Part shown: in pieces, positions 1 to 7,198 of the stretch | Position numbering within the stretch: the first letter of the stretch is position 1 | Layout: the number at the start of each line of letters is the position of its first letter | From: Gemmatimonadota bacterium | Lineage (GTDB): Bacteria > Gemmatimonadota > Gemmatimonadetes > Gemmatimonadales > Gemmatimonadaceae | Reading direction: 5' to 3' | Length of the DNA: 7,198 bases | NCBI GenBank assembly: GCA_947457715.1 | Contig: CANGXK010000132.1 | Location: 1-7,198, forward strand | Made by a program: the position numbers and the translations under genes | Notes under the pieces: generated by a model | Seen by the model: only the letters and a program-made list of their open reading frames with translations | What the model was told of the DNA's origin: nothing | The model's database searches: none

Positions 1-678
1 ATCGGACTCACGTCGTGGTTCCTGCTGGCAGTCTACGCCATCGCGTCGCGCGCGGCCTTCCTGCACAGCACCGTGGCGCAGAGTGCGACGGAAGTCGTGG
101 AGATGTCCGGCAGCGTGCAGGTCGGCAGCGCCGCCAGCGCGATTGACCACGTCACCGACGACACGACGACCACCACCGAAGCGCCGAAGACGGCCATGTC
201 GCTTCAGCGCGCGGTCGTGCTATTCGTCGGTGCGGCGCTCGTGATCGTCTTGGCGGCACCGCAGTTCGCGAAGGCCGCCGACGGTATCGCGATCGCGACG
301 GGCGTGGGGACCACGTTCGTCGGTACGTGGCTCGTGGGGCTCTCCACCTCGCTGCCCGAACTCGTGACCTCGTTCGCGGCCGTACGCCTGCGCGCCTACG
401 ACATGGCCGTCGGCAATCTGTTCGGCAGCAACGCCGTGAACATGGCGCTCTTCGCCCTCCTCGATCTGGCCCACCCCGGCCCGCCCATTCTGTCGATCGC
501 CGACCCCGCCCATGCCGTGTCGGCGCTCGTGGCGATCGTGCTCATGACCATCGCCGCGGCGACCTTGGTGCATCGCTCTCGGCACGGACGCACCGTTGCG
601 GAGCCCGGTAGCCTGCTCATCATCCTCGGCTACGTGCTGGGGATCGGCCTCGTCTTCTGGCGCGGCATAAAGGGGTGA
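1..678 (+). CDS. Sodium/calcium exchanger (CaCA) family membrane protein, C-terminal part (5' end outside window)
   Basis: The frame is open from base 1, so this is the C-terminal 225 residues of a longer protein; the GTG at 73 is an internal valine, not a start. Seen: a hydrophobic helix at about residues 1-20, then a polar, Thr/Asp-rich loop (about 25-65, including a run of five Thr), then hydrophobic helices at about 67-85, 90-115, 145-155, 172-185 and 205-220. Residues 108-147 carry an alpha-repeat of the cation/Ca2+ exchanger family: STSLPE at 115-120 and GNLFGSN at 138-144. In known members the conserved Glu/Asn/Ser of this repeat bind the cations and drive Ca2+ export against Na+ or H+. 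The polar loop before it suggests this is the second of the two alpha-repeats, the first lying upstream. The exact ion specificity cannot be told. It is an inner-membrane protein, convergent with the PYP-like gene. Confidence 0.85.
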   Translation: MGLTSWFLLAVYAIASRAAFLHSTVAQSATEVVEMSGSVQVGSAASAIDHVTDDTTTTTEAPKTAMSLQRAVVLFVGAALVIVLAAPQFAKAADGIAIATGVGTTFVGTWLVGLSTSLPELVTSFAAVRLRAYDMAVGNLFGSNAVNMALFALLDLAHPGPPILSIADPAHAVSALVAIVLMTIAAATLVHRSRHGRTVAEPGSLLIILGYVLGIGLVFWRGIKG

Positions 679-716
679 TGGGCGGTGCGCGGACGCAGCA
701 ACGCCGCCGTCACCCC
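672..716. terminator. Hairpin between convergent genes, candidate bidirectional terminator
   Basis: The arms GGGGTGA (672-678) and TCACCCC (710-716) are perfectly complementary. After a small internal loop (TG against G), a second stem pairs GGCGGTG (681-687) with CGCCGCC (702-708), including one G-T pair. The TGA stop of the exchanger gene lies in the left arm and the TGA stop of the minus-strand PYP-like gene in the right arm. No T-tract follows on either strand, so it is not a canonical intrinsic terminator. It may instead act as an RNA 3'-end stabiliser or block read-through between the converging genes. Confidence 0.45.
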
Positions 717-1129
717 TCCAGCGGCTTCCCTTCATGATCGGAAATCAGCACCCACACCGTGCGCGTCCGGCGTGAGTACAGCAGCCGCACGGTCACGTCA
801 CGCGGGTTCTGCTTGAACGCAAAGTGAAAGCGGAAGCTCGTATCGAGTGATTCGCGGATCACCCCTTCCTTGAAGCGCCCGTAGAAGTCCTGCACCTTCG
901 TGCACGGCGCGATCTCGGTGAAGAACTGCTTGCCGATCGCGTCTTCCTTCTTCAACGACGCCAGCTTCGACTCCACGGCGTTGTAGTTCAGAATCCGCCC
1001 CGTGGCGTCCAGCTGGATCATGCCGTACGGCAGTTTGTCCAGCTCCTCGGTGGACATCGTATCGGCGTTCTCGAGCACGTTGTTGACCGTGTGCTCGGGG
1101 CGCTGGGAGGGACGGATGGAATTCGGCAT
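710..1129 (-). CDS. pyp: Photoactive yellow protein (PYP)-like PAS-domain photoreceptor
   Basis: This 139-residue protein is close in length to PYP of Halorhodospira halophila (125) and aligns along its length from about residue 30, shifted by +7. PYP is a soluble cytoplasmic blue-light sensor whose p-coumaric acid chromophore is thioester-linked to a Cys. Seen here: IAPCT at 73-77, giving Cys76 at the position of PYP Cys69; Tyr49 and Glu53 (ILNYNAVE) at the positions of Tyr42 and Glu46, which hydrogen-bond the chromophore phenolate; and the conserved DFYGRFKEGV (81-90). Differences: Ala57 for Thr50, Leu59 for Arg52 and Gln107 for Met100, which could change colour or photocycle speed. The ATG at 1129 is preceded by a weak AGG 7-9 nt upstream; an alternative ATG lies at 1057, but it would remove most of the N-terminal cap. 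The gene stands alone, divergent from dnaE2, with no output domain. It could be a PAS protein that no longer binds chromophore, but the retained pocket argues against that. Confidence 0.85.
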   Translation of the reverse strand: MPNSIRPSQRPEHTVNNVLENADTMSTEELDKLPYGMIQLDATGRILNYNAVESKLASLKKEDAIGKQFFTEIAPCTKVQDFYGRFKEGVIRESLDTSFRFHFAFKQNPRDVTVRLLYSRRTRTVWVLISDHEGKPLEG

Positions 1130-1218
1130 TGCGTCAACCTAACGGCGGTACCGCGGCGGCAGGGCCCGCTTCCCCACCTTCGCCGGATCCACGATCTTCG
1201 GTGTATATTCGGTAATCC
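1130..1218. promoter_or_regulatory. Divergent pyp/dnaE2 intergenic regulatory region
   Basis: This 89-bp gap holds the start signals of both genes. It contains a 10-bp palindrome, GCGGTACCGC (1145-1154), 15 nt upstream of the pyp start, and a short AT-rich segment (1202-1209) near the dnaE2 start in an otherwise GC-rich stretch. The same AT-rich bases read TATACA on the minus strand, so one element could in principle serve both directions, leaving pyp a leader of roughly 65 nt. No strong -35 element is visible for either gene. Confidence 0.45.
1196..1213 (+). promoter_or_regulatory. dnaE2 -10 element overlapped by an 11-bp-period direct repeat
   Basis: TATATT at 1204-1209 is a good sigma-70-type -10 element (5 of 6 to TATAAT). 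It ends only 9 nt before the dnaE2 ATG, so transcription would begin at about 1215-1217 and leave almost no leader. No Shine-Dalgarno-like purine run precedes the ATG, in keeping with leaderless translation. A direct repeat TTCGGT (1197-1202 and 1208-1213) with an 11-bp period straddles the -10. Read as NTTC-N7-NTTC it resembles in layout the alphaproteobacterial LexA box GTTC-N7-GTTC. SOS control is an inference only. Confidence 0.4.
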
Positions 1219-4200
1219 ATGCCGAACCAGTACGTCGAACTCCACTGCCACTCGGCACTCTCCCTGCTCGACGGGGCCTCGCTCCCCGAGTCACTGGCCG
1301 AGCGGGCCGCCGAGCTGGGGTATCCTGCCCTCGCCATCACCGACCACGATGAAATGGGCGGCGTGGTCCGCTTCGGCACCGCCTGCGAAACACTCGGCAT
1401 CGGCGGCATCCTGGGCGTCGAGCTCACCGTGCGCATGCCCGACATCGGCAACCCCGGCGCCGAGCGACGCACCCACATGGTGCTCCTCGCCGAAACGCGC
1501 GACGGCTACCGCAACATCGCCTCGCTGGTCACACGGGCCCGCATGGACAGCGAGCGCGGCACTCCCAGTGTGCCTTGGGCGCTCGTTACCCGTCACGTAG
1601 AGGGCGTGATGGCCCTCACCGGCTGCCCGCGCGGCTGGGTACCGCAACTGCTGGCCGAAGGACGCGCCGACGACGCCTACACCGCCGCCGGTGAATTGCG
1701 CGACGTGTTCGGCGACCATCTCGCGGTGGAATGCTGGGATCATCGCCTGCCGGAAGAACGCGCGCTGGTGCAGCAGCTGCGCCCGCTCGCCGCCAAGCTC
1801 GGTGTACCGTGGGTGGTCACCAACGATGTGCACTACGCCACCCCCGAACAGCGCATCGTGCACGACGTGCTCAACACGCTGCGCCACGAACGCACGCTCG
1901 ACACCATGGGCACGCGCCTGCGTCCCAACGCCGAGTGGGCGCTCAAGAAACCGTCGCTCATTTATCAGCGGTGGCGCGGCGCCGAGGAAGGGGTGAAAGC
2001 CACCCTGGCCATCGCCGAACGGTGTGCGTTCCGGCTGGAGCAGCTCAAGCCGTCCATGCCGGCCTTTCCCCTGCCGCCCGGCATCAGCGCGCAGGAGTAT
2101 CTCACGCGCTTGGTGGAGCAGGGCGCCTACGAACGTTGGAACACGTCGCGCACACCCAAACACGACACGCAACTCGCGCACGAACTGGCGATGATCGGCA
2201 AGCTCGGTCTCGCCGGATTCTTTCTCACGGTGTGGGATATCGTGCGCTTCGCGCGACGCGAAGGGATTCTCTGTCAGGGCCGTGGCTCCGCCGCCAACTC
2301 GGCCGTGTGCTACTGCCTTGGCATCACGGCGGTCGATCCCATTCGCATGGAGCTCTTGTTCGAGCGGTTCCTGAGCGAAGGACGCAAAGAACCGCCCGAC
2401 ATCGACATCGACTTCGCGCACCGCGATCGCGAGCGCGTGCTGCAGTACGTGTACAATCGCTACGGCCGCCAACACGCCGCCATGGTGTGCGAACAGATCA
2501 CCTGGCGCGGACGCAGCGCCGTGCGCGATGCGGCGCGTGTACTCGGCTTCTCGGTGCAGCAGGGCGACATGCTGGCGTCGCTCAGCGATCGGTTCAGCGC
2601 GCGGAGTACGGCTGATGCGCTGCGGGTGAATATGGAACCCGACGCGAACACACCAAGCGCCGACCCCACCACCGATGCCGATCGCCTGGGCCAGCAGATG
2701 ATCGGCGGTACCGAAGCCACCACCAAGGCCCGCGTGGTGCGTGAGGCGTCGCGCAAAGTCGCGTCGACGCAGACGAAGTCCTCGCGCGCCCCCAAGGGCC
2801 CCACCGATCACGACGGCACGTGGGCGCAGGTCATCGACATGCAGGCCGAGCGGAAGATCGCGGCCGACGCCCGCGCGCAGCTCGGTCCGCTGGCCAAGGG
2901 CAGTGACAACAGCCGCCCGAGTGAAACCGAGAGTCACGAGGAACGCCGCAACCGCACCACCGCTACCCGCGATACCGCCAGCGGTCGCGACGTGCTCTCA
3001 CGCGCCGGTCTCGATCCCAACGACGAGCGCGTGCGTCGCTTGGCCGACGTGGTGGCCGGCCTGCATCAACTGCCCCGTCATCGCTCCATTCACGTGGGCG
3101 GGTTCATTCTCACCGAAGAACCGCTCGGCTCCATCGTGCCCATCGAGCCCGCGTCCATGCCGGGTCGTACCGTGATCCAGTGGGAGAAGGACGATCTCGA
3201 TCCCGTCGGCCTAGTCAAGATCGACCTGCTGGGGCTCGGCATGCTCACCGTGGTGCAGGATTGCTTGCTGTATATCCGGCACACGCGCGGCACCACGATC
3301 GATCTCGGGCAGCTCGACATGAGCGATCAGGCCGTGTACGACGTGATGTGTCGCGCCGATACCGTGGGACTCTTCCAGATCGAGAGTCGCGCCCAGATGA
3401 ATACGCTGCCGCGGTTGAAGCCGCGCTGCTTTTACGATCTCGTGGTCGAGGTCGCACTCATCCGCCCGGGTCCCATTCAGGGCGAGATGGTGCATCCGTA
3501 TCTGCGACGGCGCGCGGGGCTGGAACCGGTCACGTATCCGCACCCCATGCTCGAGAAGGTGCTCAAGCGCACGCTCGGCGTGCCGCTCTTTCAGGAGCAA
3601 GGCATGCAGGTGGCGATCGTCGCCGCCGGCTTCACACCCGCGCAGGCCGACCAATTGCGCCGCGCCATGGGGCACAAGCGCTCGCACGAACGCATGGCGC
3701 AGATCTGCGAAGAGCTGATTGCGGGTATGGCGAAGAACGGCATCCCCGAAGAAACCGGCCGTCGCATTTACAACCAGATCAACGCCTTCGCGGATTACGG
3801 TTTCCCCGAAAGTCATGCGGCCAGTTTCGCGCTCATCGTGTACGCCACCGCCTGGCTCCGGCACTACTACGCGCCCGAATACACCGCCGCCATTCTCAAC
3901 GCGCAGCCGATGGGCTTCTATGCGCCGGGCACGCTCATCGAAGACGCCAAGCGACATGGCGTGGAAGTGCGCCCGGTCGATCTCACCCGCAGCATGTGGG
4001 ATCACGCCCTCGAGATGGCCGATGGACGCGTGCTCGTGCCCAACGATGGCGTGGTGCGCTGGGGTCGTCACGTCGGCGCACAACCCATGCGCGATGTGGT
4101 GGCCGTACGATTGGGTGTGCGACTCGTACGCGGACTGGGCGCCAAGGCCCGTCGCGCCCTCGAAGCGGCGCTGGTACAGGGCCCGTTCACCAGTGTCGAA

Positions 4201-4827
4201 GACGCCGTGCGTCGCGTGTCGCTCGACAAGACCTCATGGCGTCGACTGGCCGAAGCCGGTGCGTTCGACAGCATGTTCGCGCACGAACCGGCCGAACGGC
4301 GACGGCGCGTAGCGCTCTGGGAAGTGATGGCCGCCACCCGTGGTCCCGAGTTGCCGCTGGCGCCCTTTCAGGCGCAGCCGGTGCCCACACAACTGCCGGC
4401 CTACACGCCCATCGAGCTCACCGAAGCCGACTATCGCATGACGGGGCTGTCGCTGGCCGGGCATCCCATGAAGCACGTGCGCCCCATTCTGGCACCCAAC
4501 GGCGTACTGTCGGCCCGTGAAGCGCACGAACTGGGCAAGGATGGCCAGCGCGTGGCCGTGGCCGGACTGGTGATCTGTCGGCAGCGCCCGGGCACCGCCA
4601 AGGGATTCGTCTTTCTCACCCTCGAAGACGAAACGGGGATGATCAACATCGTGATCACCCCCGATCGCTTCGAAGAACATGCGCAGTTGCTCTCCACATC
4701 ACCGATGCTGCTCATTCGCGGTACGCTGCAAATAGAGCAACACGTGGTGAATGTGCGCGCGAAACAGTTCAAGGCGTTGGAGCTGGGCGGCGGCGAGCAG
4801 CATGTGAAGGGACATAACTACCGGTAG
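1219..4827 (+). CDS. dnaE2: Error-prone DNA polymerase DnaE2 (ImuC), C-family polymerase III alpha homologue
   Basis: This 1202-residue protein extends DNA across lesions and underlies damage-induced mutagenesis in bacteria that lack Pol V. Order of domains: PHP domain (about 5-210) with all nine usual metal ligands visible (H9, H11, D18, H43, E68, H86, C136, D203, H205); catalytic palm with PDIDIDF (393-399, Asp396 and Asp398) and the third Asp in VKIDLLGL (Asp669); fingers with GLFQIES (717-723) and IRPGPIQG (748-755); the GFPESHAASF signature (861-870) typical of DnaE2; a helix-hairpin-helix stretch (about 964-1010); and a C-terminal OB fold (about 1110-1190, RQRPGTAKG). The tail ending GHNYR resembles the short DnaE2 terminus, with no obvious clamp-binding motif. 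It is longer than usual for the family (about 1050-1100) because of a hydrophilic insert at about 460-590. The ATG at 1219 is right because the PHP motif begins at residue 5. imuA and imuB are not adjacent. Confidence 0.95.
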   Translation: MPNQYVELHCHSALSLLDGASLPESLAERAAELGYPALAITDHDEMGGVVRFGTACETLGIGGILGVELTVRMPDIGNPGAERRTHMVLLAETRDGYRNIASLVTRARMDSERGTPSVPWALVTRHVEGVMALTGCPRGWVPQLLAEGRADDAYTAAGELRDVFGDHLAVECWDHRLPEERALVQQLRPLAAKLGVPWVVTNDVHYATPEQRIVHDVLNTLRHERTLDTMGTRLRPNAEWALKKPSLIYQRWRGAEEGVKATLAIAERCAFRLEQLKPSMPAFPLPPGISAQEYLTRLVEQGAYERWNTSRTPKHDTQLAHELAMIGKLGLAGFFLTVWDIVRFARREGILCQGRGSAANSAVCYCLGITAVDPIRMELLFERFLSEGRKEPPDIDIDFAHRDRERVLQYVYNRYGRQHAAMVCEQITWRGRSAVRDAARVLGFSVQQGDMLASLSDRFSARSTADALRVNMEPDANTPSADPTTDADRLGQQMIGGTEATTKARVVREASRKVASTQTKSSRAPKGPTDHDGTWAQVIDMQAERKIAADARAQLGPLAKGSDNSRPSETESHEERRNRTTATRDTASGRDVLSRAGLDPNDERVRRLADVVAGLHQLPRHRSIHVGGFILTEEPLGSIVPIEPASMPGRTVIQWEKDDLDPVGLVKIDLLGLGMLTVVQDCLLYIRHTRGTTIDLGQLDMSDQAVYDVMCRADTVGLFQIESRAQMNTLPRLKPRCFYDLVVEVALIRPGPIQGEMVHPYLRRRAGLEPVTYPHPMLEKVLKRTLGVPLFQEQGMQVAIVAAGFTPAQADQLRRAMGHKRSHERMAQICEELIAGMAKNGIPEETGRRIYNQINAFADYGFPESHAASFALIVYATAWLRHYYAPEYTAAILNAQPMGFYAPGTLIEDAKRHGVEVRPVDLTRSMWDHALEMADGRVLVPNDGVVRWGRHVGAQPMRDVVAVRLGVRLVRGLGAKARRALEAALVQGPFTSVEDAVRRVSLDKTSWRRLAEAGAFDSMFAHEPAERRRRVALWEVMAATRGPELPLAPFQAQPVPTQLPAYTPIELTEADYRMTGLSLAGHPMKHVRPILAPNGVLSAREAHELGKDGQRVAVAGLVICRQRPGTAKGFVFLTLEDETGMINIVITPDRFEEHAQLLSTSPMLLIRGTLQIEQHVVNVRAKQFKALELGGGEQHVKGHNYR
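2596..2988 (+). other. Hydrophilic insert within DnaE2 (residues about 460-590)
   Basis: Between the conserved segment ending near residue 458 and the conserved block that starts LDPNDERVRRLADVV (about 598-612), DnaE2 proteins normally have only a short linker. Here about 130 residues rich in Ala, Thr, Ser, Arg, Lys, Asp and Glu intervene, with few large hydrophobic residues apart from a possible amphipathic helix at about 530-560. It lies between catalytic Asp398 and Asp669, which by the E. coli Pol III alpha topology is the thumb. The reading frame is intact and base composition matches the neighbours, so it looks like a genuine disordered insert and not a mobile element. Confidence 0.6.
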
Positions 4828-4870
4828 CGTTCACGCCCCCAGCGTCCCGGCAGGACTCCTCGTGCGGCCA

Positions 4871-5263
4871 TCACCATACCACGTCCGCGTAGTACCGCCC
4901 CATCTCCACATCCGACGTCACCAACGGTAGCGACTGCAGTTCGGCGGTCGCCACGATCACGCGATCGGCCGGATCGCGGTGCGCCCAGTCCAGCTCCAGC
5001 GTGCGCAACCACGTGCGGACATCCACCGGCGCCAACACCAGGCCATCCACGAGCTGTAATCGTTGCACGTACTCCGCGAACGAGACGCCAAGCGAGAGTT
5101 GACCGCGCTGCACCTTGAGGCCGATCTCCCACAGCGAGATGGCGCTGGCCAGCCAACCGAACGGCGCGGCCGCCTCGATCGCCCCGCGTGCCCGAGCCGA
5201 GAGTCGCTCGGGCGCCAATGTCCAGAACAACAGCGCCGAGGTGTCGAGCACCACGCGCCTCAT
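4871..5263 (-). CDS. vapC: VapC-type PIN-domain ribonuclease toxin
   Basis: With the start at the ATG at 5263 this is a 130-residue single-domain PIN protein, the usual VapC size. VapC toxins are Mg2+-dependent RNases that cut tRNA or rRNA when freed from their antitoxin. Seen: LDTSALL at 6-12 with acidic Asp7; Glu46 in SLWEIGLK; HRDPADR at 95-101 with Asp97 and Asp100; and LVTSD at 114-118 with Asp118. Together these are the acidic active-site set of the family, so the toxin appears intact. This start has a GTGAG purine run 6 nt upstream and places the PIN motif at the extreme N-terminus as usual. An in-frame ATG at 5281, one base after the antitoxin stop, would add six residues and is the main alternative. 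The gene follows the antitoxin in one operon and converges on dnaE2, leaving a 43-bp gap with no clear terminator. Confidence 0.88.
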   Translation of the reverse strand: MRRVVLDTSALLFWTLAPERLSARARGAIEAAAPFGWLASAISLWEIGLKVQRGQLSLGVSFAEYVQRLQLVDGLVLAPVDVRTWLRTLELDWAHRDPADRVIVATAELQSLPLVTSDVEMGRYYADVVW

Positions 5264-5282
5264 GCGCCGCTCACGAGGCATC

Positions 5283-5513
5283 TCACGGTGCGGGCCACTC
5301 GGCGTCGGTGGGGGCATCGATGTCGTCCGTCCACGTGAGTGCGCCGCGCACGTCGGCGAACGCGTCGTCGACCGACCGCGTCTCGGTGAACGGCACCACC
5401 TTCAGCACGGGTACGCCGTCGCTGGTGACCACCAGCTCCTCACCCGTACGCTCGACTTCGCGGAAATACTCGAGCATGCGAGCTTTCAGGGCGCTTTTCG
5501 ACACAGTGACCAT
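5283..5513 (-). CDS. Phd/YefM-family (prevent-host-death) antitoxin
   Basis: This 76-residue antitoxin would bind and neutralise the VapC encoded just downstream and repress its own operon. The N-terminal part, VSKSALKARMLEYFREVE at 4-21, is the typical Phd/YefM DNA-binding start, followed by a beta hairpin (ELVVTSDGVPVLKVVPF at 26-42). The acidic C-terminus (TDDIDAPTDAEW at 62-73) matches the toxin-wrapping tails of VapC-linked Phd antitoxins. I chose the ATG at 5513 because homologous proteins begin one to three residues before the V-S-K-S motif and because a promoter upstream would start transcription there. An in-frame ATG at 5519 and a TTG at 5549 are alternatives; the TTG coincides with the probable -35 element and is unlikely. 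No Shine-Dalgarno sequence precedes any of them. The stop lies 19 nt before the chosen vapC start. Confidence 0.87.
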   Translation of the reverse strand: MVTVSKSALKARMLEYFREVERTGEELVVTSDGVPVLKVVPFTETRSVDDAFADVRGALTWTDDIDAPTDAEWPAP

Positions 5514-5531
5514 AGTCATAACTATGGTCAC
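5506..5531. promoter_or_regulatory. Perfect 11-bp inverted repeat, candidate antitoxin operator
   Basis: GTGACCATAGT (5506-5516) and ACTATGGTCAC (5521-5531) are exact reverse complements separated by the 4-bp spacer CATA. The repeat covers the antitoxin start codon (5511-5513) and the probable -10 element. This is where Phd/YefM-VapC complexes usually bind to autorepress their operons, so an operator role is a strong inference from position. In RNA it could also form a hairpin occluding the start. Confidence 0.7.
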
Positions 5532-5549
5532 ATAATGCCAGAAGGTCAA
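5521..5549 (-). promoter_or_regulatory. Promoter of the antitoxin-vapC operon
   Basis: On the minus strand, TTGACC (5549-5544, 5 of 6 to the -35 consensus) is followed after exactly 17 bp by CATAGT (5526-5521, 4 of 6 to the -10 consensus). Transcription would start near 5514, at or next to the ATG at 5513, giving a leaderless or nearly leaderless mRNA. The -10 lies inside the inverted repeat. Confidence 0.55.
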
Positions 5550-5558
5550 CCAGACCGC

Positions 5559-7198
<1,640 letters not shown>

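Noticed and set aside
1224..1240. GAAC-N9-GAAC as an alphaproteobacterial-type LexA box at the dnaE2 start
   Set aside because: The spacing is 9 and not 7, and it lies inside the coding sequence; a direct repeat with the right 11-bp period exists upstream at 1197-1213.
1291..2937. A 548-codon open frame on the minus strand inside dnaE2
   Set aside because: It is antisense to strongly conserved PHP and palm motifs. Its translation is compositionally odd (rich in His, Arg, Gly, Ala) with no recognisable domain; long shadow frames are expected in GC-rich genes.
3180..4520. A 446-codon plus-strand frame overlapping dnaE2 in another phase
   Set aside because: Its product is an Arg/Ala/His-rich string with no motif, while the overlapping DnaE2 frame carries conserved catalytic and fingers motifs throughout.
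4828..4870. Terminator between dnaE2 and vapC
   Set aside because: No inverted repeat with a credible stem or T-tract was found in the 43-bp gap, only a short direct repeat of AGCGT.
4871..5317. Longer VapC with 18 extra N-terminal residues
   Set aside because: It would overlap the antitoxin by 35 bases and add a Pro/Arg-rich leader not expected in VapC; the PIN motif normally begins within the first ten residues.
5283..5549. Longer antitoxin from a TTG start at 5549
   Set aside because: The TTG is part of the probable -35 TTGACC, has no ribosome-binding site, and would add 12 residues before the usual Phd N-terminus.

Overview
This is a GC-rich chromosomal window that looks like ordinary bacterial genome with dense coding and short gaps. 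The protein style is a PHP-complete DnaE2, a Phd/VapC pair and long FG-GAP proteins. It suggests a high-GC Gram-negative soil or freshwater bacterium, possibly Gemmatimonadota. No rRNA or marker gene is present, so this placement is a low-confidence inference.

Layout from left to right: (1) the 3' part of a cation/Ca2+ exchanger gene (+), cut by the left edge; (2) a small photoactive-yellow-protein-like (PYP) gene (-), convergent with the exchanger, with both stop codons inside one hairpin; (3) an 89-bp divergent intergenic region with a promoter-like -10 element, an 11-bp-period direct repeat and a short palindrome; (4) a long error-prone DNA polymerase gene, dnaE2 (+), with a hydrophilic insert of about 130 residues; (5) a Phd-type antitoxin / VapC PIN-toxin pair (-), convergent with dnaE2, with a perfect 11-bp inverted repeat over its promoter and start codon; (6) the 3' part of a large FG-GAP/VCBS-repeat protein gene (-), cut by the right edge. 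No gene-free stretch exceeds 300 bases.

Functional reading: only the toxin-antitoxin pair is a clear operon. The most interesting juxtaposition is a putative blue-light photoreceptor (chromophore Cys plus the Tyr/Glu pair that contacts the chromophore in PYP) transcribed divergently from a translesion/mutagenic polymerase across a short shared promoter region. A functional link between light sensing and DNA-damage tolerance is only an inference from position. The usual partners of both genes (imuA/imuB for DnaE2; tyrosine ammonia-lyase and p-coumarate ligase for PYP) are not in this window.
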